This document shows, one piece after another, positions 38,901-46,200 of a DNA stretch of 64,000 bases. The stretch covers positions 4,386,501-4,450,500 of the forward strand of contig NZ_CP131914.1 of assembly GCF_040529045.1 (NCBI RefSeq), written 5' to 3'. Under the pieces are notes generated by a model. That model searched no databases and had not been told where the DNA came from. It saw nothing but the letters and a program-made list of their open reading frames with translations. The translations under genes were made by a program, and so were the position numbers. Numbering within the stretch: position 1 is the first letter of the stretch; every line of letters begins with the position of its first letter. This stretch comes from Xanthomonas indica. Lineage in GTDB: Bacteria > Pseudomonadota > Gammaproteobacteria > Xanthomonadales > Xanthomonadaceae.

Positions 38901-39004
38901 CTGGCGCACCACAGCGCCAGCAACAGGCACAACATCACACCCACGCAGTGACACAGCGCATGCGCGCCGTCGCGACTACCGTGACGCCGATCCCCGTGTT
39001 CCAT
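35996..39004 (-). CDS. Large sensor diguanylate cyclase (Reg_prop, Y_Y_Y, GGDEF)
   Basis: A 1002-residue membrane protein that should make the second messenger c-di-GMP. ATG at 39004. After an N-terminal hydrophobic signal (VGVMLCLLLALWCASVVA) comes a periplasmic two-component-regulator propeller with many repeats such as DRDGMIWVGTWEGVARFDG, DADGGLWVGSEDGLFRI and DADGGLWIGGNEGLLYRKG. A Y_Y_Y domain follows (YRYRLQGFDRQWVDAG), then a membrane helix (WPFVVLVALGATGLLLWWY), a coiled coil and a C-terminal GGDEF domain with DIDHFKKINDAYGHEIGD and the active-site HGGEEF. The inhibitory RxxD site is absent (GEQA at that position), so product inhibition there is not expected. Confidence 0.93.
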   Translation of the reverse strand: MEHGDRRHGSRDGAHALCHCVGVMLCLLLALWCASVVARAAEPAAPLTERAVLDRPVVARWTMEEGLPHNLVHALAQDRDGMIWVGTWEGVARFDGRAFTVFDRQNTPGMELSGVFALLADADGGMLVGTAYDGVFRYAAGRWEHLGDARAQRLRVTAMLRDADGGLWVGSEDGLFRIEADGRLVDVGAAAGLGKIRIAALLRYRDAVLVGTPQGLFRMTAHGTRAQRWGAAAMRTASIRRLAPDRQGGLLVASDEGVFWLGANGGLQWLRRGQRVDAALQDHDGQLWMSLSSGQLLRRASNGASEEVLSISGVVSPALIEDHEGLVWAGSTDGLFRVAKGDAGGLTRQDGLGSDYVRVVQQNADGAIWIGHAAGLDRWQGGRIRALRLSERPGRDPSVLALAAARDGGMWVGTYDQGILLLSADGSIRQRLGVAAGVPRTMVRALLADADGGLWIGGNEGLLYRKGERTRAYGTAEGLPGRQVQALYRDHAGVLWIGTNQGIATLAADGTLQARPSGHGFPAQNAFDFLEDADGTLWVASDRGLLRLRGGQWRIYDHSVGLPRDKLFRLLDDGNGTLWANSNRGVLRIARARLAELDAGQRSTLAVDVVDRSDGMPGGQGNGSSAPAGWRSRDGILLIPTSAGLALIDPALPSRRNVRAPPLVISHVQVDGVAQPLRGDYRLHGGVARLAIGYAGLSFRSPDKVRYRYRLQGFDRQWVDAGSSEEAVYTNLPSGSYRLDVQAMTSPLDWSRSERIGSASLRLQLVPPFWERWPFVVLVALGATGLLLWWYRGRSRRYRRRQRRLNTIIAERTHELKAKNLALKLANLEREDLVRKLAYQAGHDALTGLPNRRTGDPYLNAALERALNTRTPLCVALLDIDHFKKINDAYGHEIGDEVLRRVGEALRASLGEQAFAARHGGEEFLLVLPGLDQEPAHARLDALRLHIADLVLHDDHGRAVRFTASIGFACLSPALRTRRDLLVQADKRLYQAKREGRDRVIG

Positions 39005-39186
39005 CCCTTCCCGAATCACACCGACAACGGCGCGCGGCAACCCCCTGTGGGCAGATGGCTAATCTATCACCGCCTGTTCGCCGCCGATGTCAGGGACTTC
39101 CTGACGTCCGGAGCCACCCAGGGACGGCCGAGGCACACCTCCGCCGGCCTCACGCGCAACACGGCCGAACGCAGCGTCACAATAAT

Positions 39187-39231
39187 GAACCCACGGGTCT
39201 AGTATAAATATCGAACCGACTGGTCTAGTAT
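39187..39231 (+). promoter_or_regulatory. Tandem operator-like repeat upstream of the TetR gene
   Basis: The 19-base unit gaaccnnnnggtctagtat occurs twice in direct orientation, at 39187-39205 and 39213-39231, 26 bp apart. Each has a small palindrome (acccacgggt; accgactggt) at its core. A TATAAA (39203-39208) between them could be a -10 element. The second copy ends seven bases before the tetR ATG, so binding by the encoded repressor would shut its own gene. Confidence 0.65.
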
Positions 39232-39238
39232 TGCCACC

Positions 39239-39901
39239 ATGGTCAGCAAATCGCCCGCCGCCTCCGCCAAATCCTCCTCGCGTCCCGCCGGGCCCGGTCG
39301 CCCAAAGGACATGGGCAAACGTGCCGCGATCCTGGAGGCCGCGCGGGAGATGTTCACCGAACTGGGCTTCGGCGGGGTCAGCATGGACGGCATCGCCGCC
39401 CGCGCCGGCGTCTCCAAGCTCACCGTCTACAGCCACTACGGCGACAAGGAAACCCTGTTCGCCGAGGCGGTGCGCGCGCAATGCCAGGCGCTGCTGCCGG
39501 ACGACCTGTTCGGGCACGCGCTGAAGGGGCCCCTGCGCACCCAGTTGCTGGACATCGGCCTGGCCTTCTTCGCCATGATCAGCAGCGAGGCGGCGATGGC
39601 CACCCACCGCATGATGCTGACCCCCGGCACCGGCGACGACCACGTCCGCGAGATGTTCTGGAACGCCGGCCCCAAGCGCACCCAGCAGGACCTGGCGAGG
39701 CTGCTGCAGGCCCATGTCGCCGCCGGCGAACTGGACATCGCCGACCTGAACCTGGCCGCCTCGCAGTTCTTCTGCCTGGTCAAGGGCGAGTTGTACTCGC
39801 TGATGATGTGCGGCCTGTGCCGCGACGCCGGCCAGGACCGGATCCGCGCCCATGTCGAGGCCAGCATCGACTTCTTCCTGCGTGCCTATGCGGCGCGCTA
39901 G
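39239..39901 (+). CDS. TetR-family repressor
   Basis: A 220-residue regulator from ATG at 39239. After a Ser/Ala/Lys-rich tail of about 25 residues comes a typical TetR helix-turn-helix: GRPKDMGKRAAILEAAREMF, TELGFGGVSMDGIAARAGVS, KLTVYSHYGDKETLFAEAV. The C-terminal domain (LLDIGLAFFAMISSEAAMAT onwards) is of the AcrR/TetR_C type and should bind a small molecule. Just downstream lie pcm and the efflux outer-membrane gene tolC, so control of export or stress is plausible. The tandem repeat just upstream is the likely autoregulatory operator. The ATG lies close after it with little ribosome-binding sequence. Confidence 0.9.
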   Translation: MVSKSPAASAKSSSRPAGPGRPKDMGKRAAILEAAREMFTELGFGGVSMDGIAARAGVSKLTVYSHYGDKETLFAEAVRAQCQALLPDDLFGHALKGPLRTQLLDIGLAFFAMISSEAAMATHRMMLTPGTGDDHVREMFWNAGPKRTQQDLARLLQAHVAAGELDIADLNLAASQFFCLVKGELYSLMMCGLCRDAGQDRIRAHVEASIDFFLRAYAAR

Positions 39902-40035
39902 CCCGGCCGCCAGGCCATTCCCCGGCGCCGATGACTTCCGGCACTGCGCGCCGGGCCGTCCGGCGGCGATGCTGCGGCATACGCCCGGCCTCCGTGCCGG
40001 CTAAAATGCCCGGCCCTCCGCGTTGGATGCCCGAA

Positions 40036-40695
40036 ATGACGATCGACTACTCCCAAGCCCGCGAAAAGATGGTGGAACAGCAGGTCCGTCCCTGGGACGT
40101 GCTCGACCTGCGCGTGCTCGACGTGCTGTCGCGGCTGCCGCGCGAGACCTTCGTGCCGCCGGCGCACTGCGCCGTGGCCTACGCCGACCTGGAGATTCCG
40201 CTGGGCCACGGCCAGTACATGATGAAGCCGGTCATCGAGGGCCGCATGCTGCAGGCCCTGGACGTGCAGCCGGGCGAGGACGTGCTGGAGATCGGCACCG
40301 GCAGCGGCTTCGTCAGCGCCTGCCTGGGCGAACTCGGCCGCGAGGTGGTCAGCCTGGAGATCGAGCCGGCCCTGGCCGCCGCCGCGCGCGCCAACCTGGA
40401 CGCCGCCGGCCTGGGCAGCAACGTCCGCATCGAGACCGCCGACGCCTTCGCCTGGAACAGCGAGCGCCGTTTCGACGTGGTCTGCGTCACCGCCGCGGTC
40501 ACCGAGATCCCGGCCCAGTTCCTGGCCTGGCTGCGCCCCGGCGGACGCCTGTTCGCGATCCGCGGCCGCGCGCCGGTCATGGAAGCGGTGCTGGTGCATG
40601 CCGACGCCGGCGCCCCGCGCACGGAATCGCTGTTCGAAACCGACCTGGCGTATTACCTGCGAGGCGCAGCGCCAGTCCCCCAGTTCACATTCTGA
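40036..40695 (+). CDS. pcm: Protein-L-isoaspartate O-methyltransferase family protein
   Basis: SAM-dependent methyltransferase that repairs isoaspartyl damage in proteins. ATG at 40036 gives 219 residues; an ATG at 40027 would add three. Seen: MVEQQVRPWDVLDLRVLDVL near the N-terminus, RETFVPPAHCAVAYADLEIP, the substrate-side PLGHGQYMMKPVIEGRML, the SAM-binding VLEIGTGSGFVSACLGEL, and the downstream LEIEPALAAAARANL. In other members GxTxSxP precedes the SAM motif; here GQYMMKP replaces it, as in the variant found next to tolC in this bacterial group, so the true substrate is uncertain. tolC follows after 18 bp. Confidence 0.9.
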   Translation: MTIDYSQAREKMVEQQVRPWDVLDLRVLDVLSRLPRETFVPPAHCAVAYADLEIPLGHGQYMMKPVIEGRMLQALDVQPGEDVLEIGTGSGFVSACLGELGREVVSLEIEPALAAAARANLDAAGLGSNVRIETADAFAWNSERRFDVVCVTAAVTEIPAQFLAWLRPGGRLFAIRGRAPVMEAVLVHADAGAPRTESLFETDLAYYLRGAAPVPQFTF

Positions 40696-40713
40696 TCCAT
40701 CAAGGAAGCCGCA

Positions 40714-42081
40714 ATGATCCGCCGATCCCTCGTCCTGGCGCTGGCCGCCGCGCTGTTTCCGCTGGCCGCCAACGCCACGGACCTGCTGCAAGTCTACGAA
40801 ATGGCCCGCAACAGCGACCCGCAGTTGGCCTCCGCGGAATCGACCCGGCTGTACGACAAGGAAGGCGAGGTGCAGGCGCGCGCCGCGTTGCTGCCGCAGA
40901 TCAACGGCAGCGCGTCGCTGCAGCGCAACCATAGCGAGGTCGAGCGCGGCGGCGGCGAACTGTCCGGCACCGGCAAGAGCCGCAGCTATGCGGTGCAGGG
41001 CCAGCAGACCCTGGTCAACTTCGCGCAGTTCTCCAACCTGCGCGCGCAGAAGGCGCGCAGCCTGGCCGCCGACTACACCCTGGATTCGGCCAACGACGAC
41101 CTGATCGTGCGCACCTCGGCGGCCTACTTCAACGTGCTGGTGGCGATCGAGTCGCTGGTCGCCGCCGAGACCAACGAAGCCGCCGCCAAGAAGCAGTTCG
41201 ACTACGCCGACAAGCGCCTGGAAGTGGGCCTGGCGCCGATCACCGACGTGCACGAAGCGCGCGCCGAGTACGACCAGGCCCGCGCCGACACGATCACCGC
41301 ACGCAACTCGCTGCAGGATCTGTACCAGGCGCTGACCGAGATCACCGGCCAGCCGGTACGCGACCTGCGCGGCCTGCCGGAGGACTTCCGTCCGCAGCTG
41401 CCGGCCACCGGCGGCGACATCGACAGCCTGATCGCCTCGGCGCTGGACAAGAACCCGTCGCTGCGTTCCTACCAGTACCAGGTGCAGGCGGCCGAGGCCA
41501 GCGTCTCGGCGGCACGCGCCGGGCACCTGCCGACGCTGAACCTGTCGGCCAGCGCCGGCCGCGACGCGAACTGGGGCGACAGCGTCTCCGGCAGCGGCAG
41601 CACCCCGCGTGCCGACAGCAACACCATCGGCCTGACCCTGAACATCCCGATCTTCGCCGGCGGCGCCACCCAGTCGGCCGTACGCCAGGCCCTGGCGCAG
41701 CGCGACATCGCCCAGGACACCTACGAGCTGCAGAAGCGCGCGCTCGACCGCAACACCCGCAACGCCTACCAGACGGTGGTGGCCGGAATCAGCGAGATCG
41801 AGGCGCGGCGGCTGGCGGTGGTCTCGGCACAGGCGGCGTTCGATGCCTCGCAGGTCGGCCTGGAAGTGGGCACCCGCACCGTGCTGGACGTGGTGCAGAA
41901 CCAGCGCACCCTGTACCAGGCACAGTTGGCCTACGCACAGGCGCGCTACAACTTCCTGCAGAACCGCCTGCTGCTGAGCCAGGCGCTCGGCTCGCTGGAC
42001 GTGGCCGAGGTGCAGTCGATCAACGCGCTGCTGACCCAGAGCGCCGAGTCCAAGCTCAACTCGGCCAACAGCACGCAGTAA
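40714..42081 (+). CDS. tolC: TolC-family outer-membrane channel
   Basis: The outer-membrane exit duct of tripartite efflux pumps and type I secretion. ATG at 40714 gives 455 residues with a signal peptide (LALAAALFPLAANA). Two OEP-type repeats of long helices and beta strands are seen: LLQVYEMARNSDPQLASAES, then NFAQFSNLRAQKARSLAADY, VEVGLAPITDVHEARAEYDQ-like EVGLAPITDVHEARAEYDQ, and in the second half AGGATQSAVRQALAQRD and LEVGTRTVLDVVQNQRTLYQ. It follows pcm closely and shares its transcript; a clear intrinsic terminator ends it at 42106-42136. No inner-membrane pump genes are adjacent, so it probably serves several partners. Confidence 0.95.
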   Translation: MIRRSLVLALAAALFPLAANATDLLQVYEMARNSDPQLASAESTRLYDKEGEVQARAALLPQINGSASLQRNHSEVERGGGELSGTGKSRSYAVQGQQTLVNFAQFSNLRAQKARSLAADYTLDSANDDLIVRTSAAYFNVLVAIESLVAAETNEAAAKKQFDYADKRLEVGLAPITDVHEARAEYDQARADTITARNSLQDLYQALTEITGQPVRDLRGLPEDFRPQLPATGGDIDSLIASALDKNPSLRSYQYQVQAAEASVSAARAGHLPTLNLSASAGRDANWGDSVSGSGSTPRADSNTIGLTLNIPIFAGGATQSAVRQALAQRDIAQDTYELQKRALDRNTRNAYQTVVAGISEIEARRLAVVSAQAAFDASQVGLEVGTRTVLDVVQNQRTLYQAQLAYAQARYNFLQNRLLLSQALGSLDVAEVQSINALLTQSAESKLNSANSTQ

Positions 42082-42105
42082 ACGCGTTCGCTGGCGCGAA
42101 CACCG

Positions 42106-42136
42106 AAACGGCGGGCCTTCGGGTCCGCCGTTTTTG
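42106..42136 (+). terminator. Intrinsic terminator after tolC
   Basis: AACGGCGG (42107-42114) pairs with CCGCCGTT (42125-42132), with additional gcc/ggt contacts in the loop, followed by a T-rich tail (tttttgtttt). It lies 25 bp after the tolC stop on the plus strand. Confidence 0.9.
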
Positions 42137-42487
42137 TTTTGGGAGCAGCGGGAGGCGCGCCGCTGCCTGCGCGCGGGTCGCGGCTGAAGCCGCTCCTACG
42201 GGGCGCGCGTCGCGATGCGACACGCGCCATGCAGCGTGGCCCCTGTGGTGTTCCCTCTGGCGGAGCGAACGCCGCCCTGGCCGATGACGCAACACGCCGG
42301 CAGCCCGCTGCACTGTGGGAGGGACTTCAGTCCCGACGCGTGCCATGGGAGGGGATGCGATGGGCGAACGGAGAGTGTCATGCGCCGCGGCTGAAGTCGC
42401 CCCCACAACCGGCTGCCTGGAACCCGAAAAGGATGCCGTCGCGGCAAAAACCGCTCCTACGGCCGCGCGCATCCCGAGCGACGCAGG
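42137..42487. repeat. Cluster of degenerate REP-like arms between tolC and waaA
   Basis: The 350-bp gap between the convergent genes tolC and waaA has no gene but four copies or relics of the 1266-1334 repeat: gtcgcggctgaagccgctcc at 42178-42197 (ending tacgggg), gtgggagggacttcagtccc at 42315-42334, gcggctgaagtcgcccccac near 42392-42411, and gtcgcggcaaaaaccgctcc near 42439-42458. Orientations alternate, so long imperfect hairpins are possible. Confidence 0.75.
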
Positions 42488-43807
42488 TCAGTCCTCCACG
42501 CTCGCCGCGCCCGCCAGCGGCGGCAGATGCGGCGCGATCAGTTGCAGGGTCCGCTGCAGCGCGCCGCGGCCGTTTTCGACCAGCGCGCAGCCGGCCTCGG
42601 CCATGCGCTTGCGCGCCTCGGCATCGGCCAGCAGGGTCTGCAGGGCGGCGCACACGGCGCCGGCATCCTCGCAGATGGCCACCGCGCCGGCCTCGCGCAT
42701 GCGCCGCGAGATCTCGGAGAAGTTGTGCAGGTGCGGCCCGGTGACCGACGGCGTGCCGACGGCGGCGGGCTCCAGCAGGTTGTGCCCACCGATCGGTTGC
42801 AGGCTGCCGCCGACGAAGGCCACCTGGGCGCAGGCGTAGAAGCCCATCAGTTCGCCCAGCGTATCGATCACGAACACCGCATCGTCGGCGCCGGGCCACT
42901 GCTGCTGGCGACGCGTGGCCACTCGCCAGCCCTGGTCGCGCGCCAGCGCCTCGACCTTGGCGAAACGTTCCGGATGCCGCGGCGCCCACAGCAGCAGCAC
43001 GTCCGGCCACTGCCGGCGCAGCTGCCGATGCATCTCGATCACCGCCGCCTCCTCGCCATCGTGGGTACTGGCGGCGATCCACACCGGACGCGTCGCCGGC
43101 ACGCGCGTACGGAACGCGGCGACGACGTCGGGCAGGTGCGCAGGCGCGGCGATGTCGAATTTCAGATTACCCAGCGCACGCACCTGCTCGGGGCGCGCGC
43201 CCAGGGCGACGAAGCGCTCGGCGTCCTCCTGCGATTGCGCCGCCACGCAGGTGACGGTGCGCAGCGCACGCCCGATCAACGGCCGCAGCACCCGGTAGCC
43301 GCGCAGCGAACGCGCCGACAGCCGCGCATTGAGCACGTACACCGGGATGCCGCGGTCGCGGCAGCCGAACAACATGTTCGGCCACAGTTCGGTCTCCAGG
43401 ATCAGCGCCAGGCTGGGGCGGAAATGCTGCAGGAAGCGGCCGACGCTGCCGGGCACGTCGTAGGGCAGATACACATGGTCCAGGGCATCGCCCCACAGCG
43501 CGCGCACGCGCTCCGAGCCGGTCGGGGTGATGGTGGTGATCACCCAGCGGATGTCCGGGCGCTGCGCGCGCAGCGCATTGACCACCGGCGCGGCGACGTT
43601 GACCTCGCCCACCGAGACCGCGTGCAGCCAGACCCGCGGGCGCCCGCGCGCCTGCGAATACGAGGCGTAGCGCTCGTCCCAGCGCTGGAAGTACTGGCGC
43701 ACGCGGAAGCCGCGCCAGACCAGGTGATAGACGGTGACCGGCAGCAGCAGATAGAGCACGGCCGAGTACAGGCCGCGCAGCAGCCGCTCGATGAAATCGT
43801 TGCGCAT
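42488..43807 (-). CDS. waaA: 3-deoxy-D-manno-octulosonic acid (Kdo) transferase
   Basis: Adds Kdo to lipid IVA at the cytoplasmic face of the inner membrane, starting the LPS core. ATG at 43807 gives 439 residues. Seen: an N-terminal membrane anchor (LYSAVLYLLLPVTVYHLVW), the glycosyltransferase start VWLHAVSVGEVNVAAPVV with the catalytic glutamate, ITTITPTGSERV, LETELWPNMLFGCRDRG, LNARLSARSLRGY, and the C-terminal VGGSLQPIGGHNLLEPAAVG. It is divergent from lpxL with 91 bp between, which must hold both promoters. Confidence 0.95.
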   Translation of the reverse strand: MRNDFIERLLRGLYSAVLYLLLPVTVYHLVWRGFRVRQYFQRWDERYASYSQARGRPRVWLHAVSVGEVNVAAPVVNALRAQRPDIRWVITTITPTGSERVRALWGDALDHVYLPYDVPGSVGRFLQHFRPSLALILETELWPNMLFGCRDRGIPVYVLNARLSARSLRGYRVLRPLIGRALRTVTCVAAQSQEDAERFVALGARPEQVRALGNLKFDIAAPAHLPDVVAAFRTRVPATRPVWIAASTHDGEEAAVIEMHRQLRRQWPDVLLLWAPRHPERFAKVEALARDQGWRVATRRQQQWPGADDAVFVIDTLGELMGFYACAQVAFVGGSLQPIGGHNLLEPAAVGTPSVTGPHLHNFSEISRRMREAGAVAICEDAGAVCAALQTLLADAEARKRMAEAGCALVENGRGALQRTLQLIAPHLPPLAGAASVED

Positions 43808-43898
43808 CCGGACAGCATAGCCGGTTGCGCGCGGGCGGCGGCAGACGATCGCCGCGCGTGCCGACGCGGCCGTGCGCGTGCCCGGCTAAACTTGGCGC

Positions 43899-44840
43899 AT
43901 GTCTGCCGCTCCCACTCCGCCCGCCTCCGCGACCCACGCCGCACCGCCGCCGCGCTCGCCCCGCCACTGGCCCACCTGGCTGCTGCTCGGCCTGGCGGTG
44001 ATCGCCGCACGCCTGCCCTGGCTGCTGCAGCGCGCCCTGGGCCGCGGCATCGGCTGGCTGGCGCTGCGCCTGGCCAGGACCCGCCGGCATGCCGCCGAGG
44101 TCAATCTGAAACTGTGCTTCCCGGAGCAGAGCGCGGCCTGGCGCGAACGCCTGCTGCGCGACAGCTTCGACGCGCTGGGCGTGGGCGTGTTCGAGTTCGC
44201 CCGCGCCTGGTGGGGCGGCATCGGCGCGATTCGCCGGCGCACCCGCATCGAAGGCCTGGAACACTTGCAGGCGCTGCAGGCGCAGGGCCGCGGCGTGCTG
44301 CTGGTATCGGGCCACTTCATGACCCTGGAGATCTGCGGCCGGCTGCTGTGCCAGTACGTGCCGCTGGCCGGGATGTACCGGCGCCACCGCAATCCGGTGT
44401 TCGAATGGGCGGTCAAGCGCGGGCGCCTGCGCTACGCCACCGCCATGTTCGCCAACGAGGACCTGCGCGGCAGTGTGCGCCATCTCAAGCGCGGCGGCTT
44501 CCTGTGGTACGCCCCGGACCAGGACATGCGCGGCAAGGACACGGTGTTCGTGCCGTTCTTCGGCATGCCCGCGGCCACCATCACCGCCACCCACCAGCTG
44601 GCGCGGCTGACCGGCTGCGCGGTGGTGCCGTACTTCCACCGCCGCGAAGGCGCCGACTACATCCTGCGCATCGCGCCGCCGCTGGAGGACTTTCCGTCGG
44701 AAGACATGGTCGCCGACACCGCGCGGGTCAACGCCGCGATCGAGGCGATGGTGCGCGAGGCGCCGGCGCAGTACCTGTGGATCCACCGCCGCTTCAAGCG
44801 CCAGCCCGGCGGCCGCAGCGACTTCTACGAGCGCGGCTGA
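43899..44840 (+). CDS. lpxL: Lipid A lauroyl-type acyltransferase (LpxL/HtrB family)
   Basis: Inner-membrane acyltransferase that adds a secondary acyl chain to Kdo-lipid A. ATG at 43899 gives 313 residues. Seen: a hydrophobic N-terminal segment (WPTWLLLGLAVIAARLPWLL), the NLKLCFPEQS segment, the catalytic H(X4)E motif in VSGHFMTLEICGRLL, MYRRHRNPVFEW, GGFLWYAPDQDMRGKDTVFV, PFFGMPAATITATHQLARL and the terminal YLWIHRRFKRQPGG. These are standard LpxL features. It pairs logically with waaA, whose product is its substrate. Whether it is the lauroyl (LpxL) or another secondary acyltransferase cannot be told by eye. Confidence 0.93.
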   Translation: MSAAPTPPASATHAAPPPRSPRHWPTWLLLGLAVIAARLPWLLQRALGRGIGWLALRLARTRRHAAEVNLKLCFPEQSAAWRERLLRDSFDALGVGVFEFARAWWGGIGAIRRRTRIEGLEHLQALQAQGRGVLLVSGHFMTLEICGRLLCQYVPLAGMYRRHRNPVFEWAVKRGRLRYATAMFANEDLRGSVRHLKRGGFLWYAPDQDMRGKDTVFVPFFGMPAATITATHQLARLTGCAVVPYFHRREGADYILRIAPPLEDFPSEDMVADTARVNAAIEAMVREAPAQYLWIHRRFKRQPGGRSDFYERG

Positions 44841-44844
44841 GCGC

Positions 44845-46200
44845 TCAGCGCGGCGCCGCGGCGTCGGCGCGCTCGCCCGGTTCGGGGTCGTTCGCCAGCA
44901 GCGCGCCGGCGTACAGGCCGATCAACAGCATGGTCAGCCCGCCCCAGAACGACGAGTAGAACGCCAGGTGGGTGTTGAACGGGAACACCGTGATCAGCAA
45001 CGCCTGCATCGCCGGCCGCGCACGTTCGCGCGCCTGCGCCGACGCGTAGCGCCAGGCGCGCCATGCCTGCGCGGCACCGGCCAGCCACAGCAGCAGTCCG
45101 ATCACGCCGGTCTCGGCGAGCACTTCGAGCACGATCTGGTGGGCATGGAACGCCGGCTCGCGTCCCCATTCCCCGGCATGGGTCGGATCCGGGTCGCACC
45201 CGACGTAGGCCTCGCGGAAGCCGCGCACGCCGACGCCGTTGATCGGGTGCTGGCGGATCATGCACCAGGCCGCGGTCCAGATCTGCGCACGCCCGGTCAG
45301 CGCCGCATTGAGGTCGGCCGGATGCCCGCTGAGCGCGCGCGCGGTGCGCTCGAAGCGGTCGTGCACCTGCGGCGACACCACGCCCAGCACCCCGGCCACC
45401 AGCAACGCGGCCACGCCCAGCGCCAGCAGCTTGCGCGCGCCGAGCAGGCGCCAGCCCGACAGCACCAGCAGTACCGCGTAGGTGATCCACGAGGCGCGCG
45501 ATCCCGCCAGCACCAGCACCACCCCCACCGCGGCCGCGGCGAGCAGCCAGCCCCAGGCACCGCCGCGACGCGCCGCCACCCACAACAGGAACGGCGACAC
45601 GCTGGCCAGCACCTGGCCGAACTTCAGGTTGCACGGGCCGAACACGCCGCTGAGACGATCGGCCAGGGCGATCTCCTGCGGCGTGCACAGGCCGTGGTGG
45701 CTGATTGCCCACTTCAACTGGTCCATCGACCAGAACAGCGGGCTGGTGCCGCACAGCGCCTGCGCCAGTGCGTCCACGGTCCAGAGCGCGGCGATCGCCG
45801 CCAGGCCGTTGAAGGTGATGCGGCGTCCGCGCGGCGTCGCCACCGCCATCGCCACCAGCCACAGGAACGGCAGGAAGCGCAGGTCCACCGCCGATTCGCG
45901 CAGGGCCAGCGGCACGTCCACCGCGCCCAGTGCCGACAACGGCTGCGGCAGCCAGTAGGCGAAGAACAGCAGCGTGGTCAGCGCCCAGGCCGGGCCGCTG
46001 AGCAGGCGCCCGCCCCCGCGGAAGCGGCTGTGCAGCAGGCGCGCCAGGGTGACCAGGGCGCCCAGCGCCAGCACCCCGGCCGCCAGGCCCGGCGCCGGCC
46101 ACAGCGCGACGAAGAGCAGCACCCAGACCGCCGCCCAGCGCTCGCGGACCTCGGGCAAGGCAGAAGCGGACAGGGAACCGTCAGGGCCGGAGTTCGTCAT
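44845..46200 (-). CDS. O-antigen ligase/polymerase-type membrane protein
   Basis: A 451-residue polytopic membrane protein from ATG at 46200. About 10-12 hydrophobic helices are seen, with a Wzy_C (O-antigen ligase) core: GSRASWITYAVLLVLSGW, a large loop with ALTGRAQIWTAAWCMIRQHP followed by INGVGVRGFREAYVGC, then the conserved AFHAHQIVLEVLAETGVIGL. Such proteins join O-antigen to lipid A-core (WaaL) or polymerise it (Wzy); the two cannot be separated by eye. Its first 20 bases overlap the end of the glycosyltransferase gene, so the two are cotranscribed. A longer frame up to 46476 lies inside that gene and is not real. Confidence 0.88.
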   Translation of the reverse strand: MTNSGPDGSLSASALPEVRERWAAVWVLLFVALWPAPGLAAGVLALGALVTLARLLHSRFRGGGRLLSGPAWALTTLLFFAYWLPQPLSALGAVDVPLALRESAVDLRFLPFLWLVAMAVATPRGRRITFNGLAAIAALWTVDALAQALCGTSPLFWSMDQLKWAISHHGLCTPQEIALADRLSGVFGPCNLKFGQVLASVSPFLLWVAARRGGAWGWLLAAAAVGVVLVLAGSRASWITYAVLLVLSGWRLLGARKLLALGVAALLVAGVLGVVSPQVHDRFERTARALSGHPADLNAALTGRAQIWTAAWCMIRQHPINGVGVRGFREAYVGCDPDPTHAGEWGREPAFHAHQIVLEVLAETGVIGLLLWLAGAAQAWRAWRYASAQARERARPAMQALLITVFPFNTHLAFYSSFWGGLTMLLIGLYAGALLANDPEPGERADAAAPR

